Assembly (NCBI GenBank): GCA_944383495.1
Contig: CALWPT010000011.1
Location: 1-57,793, forward strand
Reading direction: 5' to 3'
Length of the DNA stretch: 57,793 bases
From: an uncultured Clostridia bacterium
Lineage (GTDB): Bacteria; Bacillota; Clostridia; Oscillospirales; Acutalibacteraceae
A program made the position numbers and the translations under genes. The notes under the pieces were generated by a model. The model had not been told where the DNA came from. It saw nothing but the letters and a program-made list of their open reading frames with translations, and did no database searches. Shown piece after piece: positions 52,107-57,793 of this stretch (the first letter of the stretch is position 1; each line of letters starts with the position of its first letter).

Positions 52107-52609
52107 TGCTTTGCAAACCTTCCTTCTGGTGAAAAAGAGCAAGCTTGTCAAAAGGCCCTTTCCACAGTCCTACATATTATAGTATATGAAGGGCTTTTTG
52201 TCAAAGCAATTCTGCCTATGCCCGTCTGCGCCGAACTCGTTGCTCGCGTCCGCCACCCGTTTCCTGGAATTCCACGGCCTCATATAATGCTGGCCGTTCA
52301 CCCACTGGGGTTTTTCCCATGGGAATAGCGTTTTTCATGCTTTCACTTTTTTCTTTCGGCCCTCACCAAGGGCATTTCAAATTGTCCCATCATTTTCTCC
52401 TCCATACGGAGAGAGGCCGTTGCATTAGGCTTTTGGATCCAGTAAAATGCCAACAGCTTCCCCTGTGATGAAAGAACGTCCCAGCTGTTTGTTCCATGAA
52501 ACTATCCTTCTCTAACGAATCAAGAGCAGAATTTACTAATGCAGAAATAAAGAAATTGCGGAATATGCTATTTACAGCAGCATTGTACCCTTTTTCTTTT
52601 GAACAATAT
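52107..52609. other. Intergenic stretch between the amidohydrolase and bioA genes
   Basis: Holds the amidohydrolase promoter with flanking inverted repeat. The block at 52206-52247 resembles one at 57551-57592 (GCAATTCTGCC at the start, CGTTG-T/C-TCGC at the end). Small frames on both strands around 52390-52620 lack ribosome sites and known domains. Confidence 0.5.
52176..52204 (-). promoter_or_regulatory. Exact-consensus promoter of the amidohydrolase gene
   Basis: Minus strand: TTGACA at 52199-52204, 17-base spacer and TATAAT at 52176-52181, a perfect sigma-A promoter. Arms AAAAGGCCCTT (52150-52160) and AAGGGCTTTTT (52189-52199) flank the -10 region as an inverted repeat. Confidence 0.85.
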
Positions 52610-53809
52610 TCAATTTGCAAACCATTTTTTCATTGTATCCAACACTTTGACAAGCTCTTCTTCCTGAATTACATAAGGTACCATTGCGTACAGGTAGTTT
52701 AAGAACGGACGGCTGAAAACGCCTTGCTCATATGCAAATTGCTGGTACCCCTTTATCGTGCCGGAGTCATACACTTCCATACACACGCAGGCGCCAATAA
52801 TCCGTATCTCTTTAATCCGACGGTCGGAGAATCCTTTCATCTCGCGGCGGGTTATTTCTTCAATCCTGTGGATTTTAGACATATAATCCTGCTCTTCAAA
52901 CAATTCTATAGATCTCAGCGCTACGCTGCAAGCCAAAGCGTTGCCCATAAAGGTGGGTCCGTGCATGAAAGCGTGAGCTGGGTTATCATCATAAAAGCCC
53001 TCAAACACCTTACGGTTTGCTATTGTAGCTGCGTGACCAATGTATCCGCCCGTCAGTGCTTTGCCAAGAACAAGAATATCCGGCAAAACCAAATCGGCTA
53101 CAAAACGGTTTCCGGTGCGCCCGAAGCCGGTGGCAACCTCGTCAAAAACAAGAAGTACCCCGTATTGGTCGCAGAGCTCCCTGGCTCGTTTCAGGAAAAC
53201 AATATCATACATCCGCATACCGCCTGCGCCTTGCAAAAGGGGTTCCGCGATAAAGCAATTCAGGAGGTCATGATATTTTGCAAACGCCTTTTCCAGCGCT
53301 GCGATTTCGGTTGGTATATGGATTACGTTTTTACTTTCTCCGTATGCCTTTTGTATAAAGTGGTAGTCCTCGTCATCGCCCGCTTCCATGGCCTTAAACG
53401 TATCCCCGTGATAGGCGTGGGTCAGCGCCAGCGTCATCGTGCGCTGTGTTTCTTTTCGGTTCATGTAATACTGCAATGCCATTTTAAGAGCGACTTCCAC
53501 AGCAACGCTGCCCGAATCGGAAAAGAAACAGTAGTCCAGGTCTCCTGGAAGCCAGCCTTGCAGTTTGTCGGCCAGCCTCTGCGCCGGTTCGTGGGTCAGT
53601 CCCCCCAGCATGACATGGGCAAACCTCTTGAGCTGCGTTTCAATCGCCTGATTGAGCGCCGGATGCTTATATCCGTGGATCACGCTCCACCAAGAGGATA
53701 CTGAATCAATTAATTTTTGGTTTTCAGTATAAAGATATACTCCCTGTGCATCTACAATTTTATAGGGAGATTTCATAGCTTTCATCTGTTCATAAGGGTA
53801 CCAGATCAT
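52610..53809 (-). CDS. bioA: Adenosylmethionine-8-amino-7-oxononanoate aminotransferase
   Basis: A 399-residue PLP enzyme that converts KAPA to DAPA in biotin synthesis with SAM as amino donor. Family marks are MIWYPYEQM at the start, SVSSWWSVIHGYKHP, FFSDSGSVAVEVALKMALQYY split across the PLP-phosphate site, VFDEVATGFGRTGN and the PLP lysine in LGKALTGGYIGHA. ATG 53809 has GGAGGAAAAG upstream and lies 16 bases after bioD. It is the last gene of the bio operon. Confidence 0.95.
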   Translation of the reverse strand: MIWYPYEQMKAMKSPYKIVDAQGVYLYTENQKLIDSVSSWWSVIHGYKHPALNQAIETQLKRFAHVMLGGLTHEPAQRLADKLQGWLPGDLDYCFFSDSGSVAVEVALKMALQYYMNRKETQRTMTLALTHAYHGDTFKAMEAGDDEDYHFIQKAYGESKNVIHIPTEIAALEKAFAKYHDLLNCFIAEPLLQGAGGMRMYDIVFLKRARELCDQYGVLLVFDEVATGFGRTGNRFVADLVLPDILVLGKALTGGYIGHAATIANRKVFEGFYDDNPAHAFMHGPTFMGNALACSVALRSIELFEEQDYMSKIHRIEEITRREMKGFSDRRIKEIRIIGACVCMEVYDSGTIKGYQQFAYEQGVFSRPFLNYLYAMVPYVIQEEELVKVLDTMKKWFAN

Positions 53810-53825
53810 TTGCTTTTCCTCCGTC

Positions 53826-54509
53826 TTATTCGTACAGCGCTTCCAGCAATTCAAACGGGACGTCCAAATTTTTATCTCCTTTTTTCACACAGGCAACTAC
53901 CTTTAACCCGGTCATATACTCGCACATAAGCTTATTATCCTCGTGCAGTCGGTTCCCCGGTTCATATTGATTGAAAAAAATGCCTTTCACAGGCATATTA
54001 CGGGCTTTCATATATTCTGCCGTCAGTACGACTGCGTTTATGGCGCCAAGGCCGGCGTCAGCAATCATCAGACAGCTCAGGCTTCGAGCCATAATAAAAT
54101 CTTCCAACTGAATTTTTTGCTGGTCAAAGCGAAGCGGACAGAGAATCCCACCCGAACCCTCCGCTGTAACGTAATCATATCTGCCGCAGACGTTGTCAAA
54201 GCCCTGTAGCACCAGCTCCATTTTTACAGGGTTACCCTCAATTTTCGACGCCAAATGCGGAGAAACGGCCGTTTCGTAAATATATGGACACATTTCTGTA
54301 AGCGGCTGTCCAATGCCGGAAATGCTTTTTACCTGTAAAGCGTCACCTGGAAGCAAAGTGCCGTCAGCACGGCGCTCGTTGCCGCTCATTGCCGCCTTGT
54401 AATAGGCCGCATTCTTCCCGTTTTCCCGAAGCTTTTTTATAATCAGGCCTGTTACATAGGTCTTTCCTACATCGGTGCCGGTTCCTGTAATAAACAAATT
54501 TTTACTCAT
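53826..54509 (-). CDS. bioD: Dethiobiotin synthetase
   Basis: A 227-residue ATP-dependent carboxylase closing the ureido ring of DAPA to give dethiobiotin. The P-loop GTGTDVGKT is at 8-16; TAEGSGGILCPL and the C-terminal substrate-binding elements follow. ATG 54509 overlaps the bioB stop codon (ATGAGTAA), so translation is coupled; an in-frame ATG eight codons earlier would extend deeper into bioB. Confidence 0.94.
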   Translation of the reverse strand: MSKNLFITGTGTDVGKTYVTGLIIKKLRENGKNAAYYKAAMSGNERRADGTLLPGDALQVKSISGIGQPLTEMCPYIYETAVSPHLASKIEGNPVKMELVLQGFDNVCGRYDYVTAEGSGGILCPLRFDQQKIQLEDFIMARSLSCLMIADAGLGAINAVVLTAEYMKARNMPVKGIFFNQYEPGNRLHEDNKLMCEYMTGLKVVACVKKGDKNLDVPFELLEALYE

Positions 54510-55473
54510 TACAAAGCTTCGCCTCATATCCAAGCTCGTTTATCAGTTTCATATCTGTTTTTGCCGTTATTCCCGCAGTTGTCAGCATATCCCCCGAAAT
54601 TGCGGCGTTCGCACCGGAGGTGAAGCAGCCCCTGCCTTTATCATGAAGCAGCCCTCTGCCTCCCGCCAGACGAATGGAAGCGGCAGGAAGAATAAAGCGG
54701 TAAACGGCCACGATACGGCGCATATCTTCTTCTGTCAGCTTTTCGTTGCTTTCAAACGGTGTCCCGGGGATGGGATTTAGCATATTCACAGGTACGCTTT
54801 GAATGCCCAGCTTCCGCAGGCTCAGCGCCATATCAATTCTATCCTCCACTGTTTCTCCAAGCCCCATAATGCCGCCGCTGCATACGGAAAGTCCCGCCGC
54901 TTGTGCCGCGCGAATTGCCTGAACCTTATCATCGAAGGTATGGGTAGTACAGACGCTTGAAAAGCGCCGGCGGGATGTTTCGAGATTATTGTGTGCTCTT
55001 GTCGCACCGGCTTCCTTTAGTTCCCGAAACTGCCGTTCATTCAGCAGGCCAAAAGAAACGCAGACAGAAATGCCGACTTCCTTTTTTATTTTCCGAATCA
55101 CTTCGCACATTTGATCTACCTCCGTATCCGACAAACGTTTACCGGAAGTAACAATAGAATAACGCAGCACGCCCTGCTCGCGATTTGCTTTTGCTTTGGC
55201 TAAAATTTCTTCTGCCGGAAGCAGAGGGTACTGCGAGACATCGGCGTGGTTATGTGCGGACTGGGCACAAAACTTGCAGTCTTCAGGACAGCTGCCGCTT
55301 TTCCCATTCATAATCGTACAAATATCAAAGGAATTACCGCAAAAGCGCTGACGGATTCTATCAGCGCTTTCACATAGCTCAGAAAGCAGCTGCTCATATA
55401 AATATAGGGCTTCTGCTTTGGTGACTTGGCCGCCTTTCATTACCTTGTCGGTCAGCAGTTTTACATGTGACAC
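54502..55473 (-). CDS. bioB: Biotin synthase, radical SAM
   Basis: A 323-residue radical-SAM enzyme inserting sulfur into dethiobiotin. The [4Fe-4S] motif CPEDCKFC has Cys62, Cys66 and Cys69. The auxiliary [2Fe-2S] ligands are expected in later Cys residues (SICV region and CSGGIMGLGE), and the Arg ligand in SIRLAGGR. The start is GTG 55473, preceded by a moderate AGGA-rich site; the next Met (residue 12) is less likely. It follows bioY by seven bases. Confidence 0.95.
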   Translation of the reverse strand: MSHVKLLTDKVMKGGQVTKAEALYLYEQLLSELCESADRIRQRFCGNSFDICTIMNGKSGSCPEDCKFCAQSAHNHADVSQYPLLPAEEILAKAKANREQGVLRYSIVTSGKRLSDTEVDQMCEVIRKIKKEVGISVCVSFGLLNERQFRELKEAGATRAHNNLETSRRRFSSVCTTHTFDDKVQAIRAAQAAGLSVCSGGIMGLGETVEDRIDMALSLRKLGIQSVPVNMLNPIPGTPFESNEKLTEEDMRRIVAVYRFILPAASIRLAGGRGLLHDKGRGCFTSGANAAISGDMLTTAGITAKTDMKLINELGYEAKLCNE

Positions 55474-55480
55474 TATATCA

Positions 55481-56035
55481 TCACATCCTGTCCTTTCTCA
55501 TAATGGGGATCAGTCTTTTGCCAAGTATTGCTCCAAAAATGCACAGGACAATATCGCCCGGCACGGTCAGAATAAAGCCATGCAGAAACAGTGGCCATAA
55601 TCCGATGGGATTGCCAAGATAAAAATTGCTTATCAGGTAGTAATACGTCATTCCAAACAGGTAGACGATTCCCAGACCAATAAAGTTTGCAGCGAGCAAA
55701 CGCTTATAGCCCGGATTTAAGCTCTTGTTTCCAATCACTCCCGTAACATAGGAAGCGGCTGCAAAGCCGATTAAGTAGCCAAAGCTAGGCTTTAAAGCAT
55801 AGGACAATCCGCCTCCTTCCGCAAATACCGGTAAGCCCAAAAGCCCCAATGCGATGTATACGCCGACTGAGGCGGCGCCGCGTTTTCCACCAAGCAGAAG
55901 CCCTGCCATCATCGTAAACAGAAGCTGCAAGGTAAAAGGAACGACCGGGCTGGGAATTCGAATCAACGCTCCCACAACCATGAGCGCCGCGAAAAGGGCG
56001 GATAAAATCAAGCTTTCTATTCTTTTTGTCTTCAA
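55481..56035 (-). CDS. bioY: Biotin transporter S-component BioY
   Basis: A 184-residue membrane protein with six hydrophobic segments, importing biotin alone or with an ECF module located elsewhere. The conserved parts are ALFAALMVVGALIRIPSP, FTLQLLFTMMAGLLLGGKRG and LGLPVFAEGGGLSYALKPSFGY shared by the family. The start is TTG 56035, overlapping the birA stop (TTGA), with GGAGAG upstream. Confidence 0.94.
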   Translation of the reverse strand: MKTKRIESLILSALFAALMVVGALIRIPSPVVPFTLQLLFTMMAGLLLGGKRGAASVGVYIALGLLGLPVFAEGGGLSYALKPSFGYLIGFAAASYVTGVIGNKSLNPGYKRLLAANFIGLGIVYLFGMTYYYLISNFYLGNPIGLWPLFLHGFILTVPGDIVLCIFGAILGKRLIPIMRKDRM

Positions 56036-57027
56036 ATTTTTTCTCTCCTGTTTGAAAGCCGAATACTGATTTCACCGGACGAATAACAGTCCTCTGTTCC
56101 ATCGGAATATTTCACCAACAAACGGCAGTGGTCGTCTATCCCAAGAACTATAGCACTCGTAGATTGATTGGCAGAAATTAAGTCGACTTGCTTTCCAATC
56201 ACAAAACTGCGCTTTCGGTACTGGTCCACATAATCCGTTTGACCGGTCGCAGTGTAATATCCGTGAAAGCGGTTTAGAAATTCTGCCGCCAACCGGTTTT
56301 TTGCATCGCTTTGTTGGATTTGAAATACGGCTCCCGCCACGTGCTCCAGATCTTTTGGGAACCCCTTCTCCGGCGGGTAGAAATTGATTCCAACTCCCAG
56401 AACAGCGTATTCCAGCATACCGTTTTCCAGATCGAAAGAACCCTCTGTCAAAATTCCGCATACTTTTTTTCCGCGGACAAAAATATCATTTACCCATTTT
56501 ATCTCCGCTTTTTCATCCGATATCGCTTCAATCGCTTCACACATTGAAACCGCAGCAATTGTGGTAATCCGAATCGCCTGTTCCGCGGAATAATTTTTCG
56601 GACGAAGAAGCAGGCTCATATAAACTCCGGTACCGTATGGGGAATAGAAGCTACGTCCTAATCGTCCTCGACCGGCAGTTTGTTCGTTCGCCAGAACTAA
56701 ACACCCCTCAGGCGCACCACAATTTGCCTTTTCGCGAACAAGAGTATTCGTGGAAGCTGCAGTCGAAAGAACGGAGATATCCATTTTCATAATATCTGCC
56801 CGCAGATATTTTTGAATTCCCTGTACAGAGAGGATATCGGTTTGCTCAGAAAGACAATACCCCTTATTGCTTACTGCATCTATTGTATAGCCTTGATTTT
56901 GAAGTGATTTTACTGCCTTCCACACAGCTGTCCTGGATATAGACAGCTTTTGCGCAATCTCTTCACCTGAAAAGTACACGCCTCTGTTTGTTTCCAATAA
57001 TGCAAGCAGCTTTTCTTTCGTCGTCAT
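56032..57027 (-). CDS. birA: Bifunctional biotin ligase and bio repressor BirA
   Basis: A 331-residue class II biotin protein ligase. The N-terminal winged helix-turn-helix (1-60, SGEEIAQKLSISRTAVWKAVKSL) binds the bio operator. The ligase domain has the adenylate loop GRGRLGRSFYSPYGTG, KWVNDIFV and a C-terminal SH3-like cap. With biotinyl-AMP bound it dimerises and represses. ATG 57027 follows GAGGGTGAAG; a frame to 57132 passes through its own promoter and is rejected. As first gene of the operon it is autoregulated. Confidence 0.95.
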   Translation of the reverse strand: MTTKEKLLALLETNRGVYFSGEEIAQKLSISRTAVWKAVKSLQNQGYTIDAVSNKGYCLSEQTDILSVQGIQKYLRADIMKMDISVLSTAASTNTLVREKANCGAPEGCLVLANEQTAGRGRLGRSFYSPYGTGVYMSLLLRPKNYSAEQAIRITTIAAVSMCEAIEAISDEKAEIKWVNDIFVRGKKVCGILTEGSFDLENGMLEYAVLGVGINFYPPEKGFPKDLEHVAGAVFQIQQSDAKNRLAAEFLNRFHGYYTATGQTDYVDQYRKRSFVIGKQVDLISANQSTSAIVLGIDDHCRLLVKYSDGTEDCYSSGEISIRLSNRREKI

Positions 57028-57051
57028 TTCTTCACCCTCTTTAACAAAAAA

Positions 57052-57080
57052 ATTATAACCGGTTTTCACGGCATCGTCAA
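57052..57080 (-). promoter_or_regulatory. Promoter of the biotin operon
   Basis: Minus strand: TTGACG at 57075-57080, 17-base spacer and TATAAT at 57052-57057, 25 bases before ATG 57027. Confidence 0.85.
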
Positions 57081-57105
57081 CCGTAAATAAGAAATTGGTT
57101 AACAA
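57074..57105. promoter_or_regulatory. BirA operator
   Basis: On the minus strand TTGTTAACC and GGTTGACGA are separated by 14 bases. The left arm matches the Firmicutes BirA half-site exactly and the right arm matches 7 of 9 bases of its complement (GGTTAACAA). The right arm includes the -35 hexamer, so binding should exclude RNA polymerase. Confidence 0.85.
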
Positions 57106-57162
57106 TAAAGCGGATGGAATAGAAACTCCCATATAAGGATGCTTCCCTTTACTTCAAAAACA

Positions 57163-57203
57163 AAAAGGAGGACGAAAGCAAATGAATGCTGCCGTCCTCT
57201 TTC
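57163..57203 (-). terminator. Minus-strand terminator at the right end
   Basis: Minus strand AGAGGACG and CGTCCTCCT pair around a loop of about 18 bases and are followed by TTTTTGTTTTTG. No gene precedes it on the minus strand within 420 bases, so it probably ends a non-coding or unidentified transcript. Confidence 0.7.
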
Positions 57204-57624
57204 TGTGCTTAAAACTGTTCGCCTAATGATTTTTATTCGTTTACCTAAATTCTTTCTTTTTACGTATATGCTGGGAACAAAAGCCCGTCCAATACCGCCC
57301 AAAACGCAAACCATAGCAGGATTTTGCAAGAATCTCCTGTCTGGGGAATTTGTCCCGGTTCCGATGGCTTCCTCAGCCTGCCTTTTTCATATTCGCTTTA
57401 ATTCAATAGAAAAGGAATAGGCGAGGTATTGACTCTTTACTGAATATAATCTATTGGTTCGTGTTTGATATACTTTCAATGCTATTTTAAATTCTTTTAC
57501 TGTATTAATAATATCATTTTTTGATGATAACAATCGCACACTTCTATTATGCAATTCTGCCCCCGCAGCACCGCGTCCGACCCGTTGTTCGCACTTGCTG
57601 GTACTTTCTGCCTGTCCTATGGGT
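57204..57624 (-). ncRNA. Candidate non-coding transcript (unidentified)
   Basis: A consensus promoter and an intrinsic terminator on the same strand define a transcript of about 420-460 nt with no credible coding gene. Its 5' part (about 57540-57624) is GC-rich and includes the block that resembles 52206-52247; the rest is AT-rich. I recognise no known RNA family. A frame ending at 57387 overlaps the promoter's -10 box and so cannot start there. Confidence 0.3.
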
Positions 57625-57630
57625 ATTACC

Positions 57631-57659
57631 ATTATACCATAGCCTTTTCTAATTGTAAA
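57631..57659 (-). promoter_or_regulatory. Consensus promoter with no gene behind it
   Basis: Minus strand: TTTACA at 57654-57659, 17-base spacer and TATAAT at 57631-57636. Confidence 0.65.
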
Positions 57660-57674
57660 TGCGACTAGCTGCAT

Positions 57675-57714
57675 AGGCCCCGGCTCGTCAATCTTAACGA
57701 CCGGGGCCTTTTTG
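57675..57714 (+). terminator. Plus-strand terminator
   Basis: AGGCCCCGG (57675-57683) and CCGGGGCCT (57701-57709) pair, with a smaller TCGT/ACGA extension in the loop, followed by TTTTT on the plus strand. No plus-strand gene is visible upstream in the window. Confidence 0.75.
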
Positions 57715-57793
57715 CCCTTCTTTTGTTATTGTATTTGGTCTTTTTCTAATATATGGCCATCGTATCGCTCCCGTACAGGTTCTGAATAGTCAT

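Larger units (their letters stand above)
57028..57793. other. Gene-poor right end of the window
   Basis: No convincing coding gene. Contents in order: bio promoter and operator (57052-57105), a minus-strand terminator (57163-57203), an unassigned minus-strand transcription unit headed by a consensus promoter (57631-57659) and a plus-strand terminator (57675-57714). Short frames on both strands lack ribosome sites. Confidence 0.55.

Noticed and set aside
52390..52702. Two small opposing frames near the bioA end
   Set aside because: Neither has a convincing start signal, and one runs into bioA on the other strand.
57387..57674. 95-codon minus-strand frame
   Set aside because: Its start codons lie upstream of or inside the predicted -10 box and there is no ribosome site.

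Overview
This window looks like a chromosomal segment of a low-redox, fermentative Gram-positive bacterium of the class Clostridia, most likely an Oscillospiraceae/Ruminococcaceae-type organism. That rests on gene content, not on a search: a paired glgC/glgD ADP-glucose system, a YigZ-dgt-dnaG-rpoD cluster, an AdhE with Rex-type operators, many GTG/TTG starts with strong AGGAGG ribosome sites, and a moderately GC-rich core interrupted by AT-rich accessory patches.

Layout. (1) 1-5355 is an AT-rich accessory island at the 3' side of an initiator tRNA gene: a DUF6809-type small protein, then a restriction-modification module with an HTH regulator, two DNA methyltransferases of different classes and a convergent PLD-type (NgoFVII/BfiI-like) endonuclease. 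(2) 5360-8056: tRNA-fMet, an EamA exporter and the ribosome-associated GTPase HflX. (3) 8138-14331: a lipoprotein, then a minus-strand information-processing cluster (YigZ, dGTPase, primase, sigma-A, Rrf2 regulator) and ribosomal protein L31. (4) 14470-25553: phosphoglycerate mutase, PurL, uracil-DNA glycosylase, a ZIP metal transporter, an M24 peptidase, an ECF S-component next to pantothenate kinase CoaX, and an Fe-S aldo/keto reductase. (5) 25811-33620: a glycogen operon read glgB-like > glgC > glgD > glgA > EF-G-like GTPase. (6) 34096-39701: two membrane PH-domain proteins, a ferritin-like protein, an orphan FeoA, enolase and a thioesterase. (7) 40064-51193: SecA, AdhE and a Gld-type ABC cassette. 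(8) 51315-57027: an amidohydrolase and a biotin operon birA-bioY-bioB-bioD-bioA, followed by a gene-poor end holding a candidate RNA transcription unit.

The most unusual points are the glycogen operon and the restriction island. The operon's only branching-enzyme gene encodes a full-length protein that lacks the nucleophile Asp (Pro), the region-I His (Trp) and the region-IV Asp (Tyr) of GH13 enzymes. Its glycogen synthase has Ala where the KTGGL lysine normally sits, and the operon ends in an overlapping EF-G-like gene with altered G3 and G4 motifs. The restriction island combines a predicted metal-independent PLD nuclease, two methyltransferases and a regulator whose promoter carries a perfect 22-bp palindrome. 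Regulatory sites are unusually readable: two Rex boxes bracketing the adhE promoter, a BirA operator over the bio promoter and an inverted repeat just after the feoA promoter.
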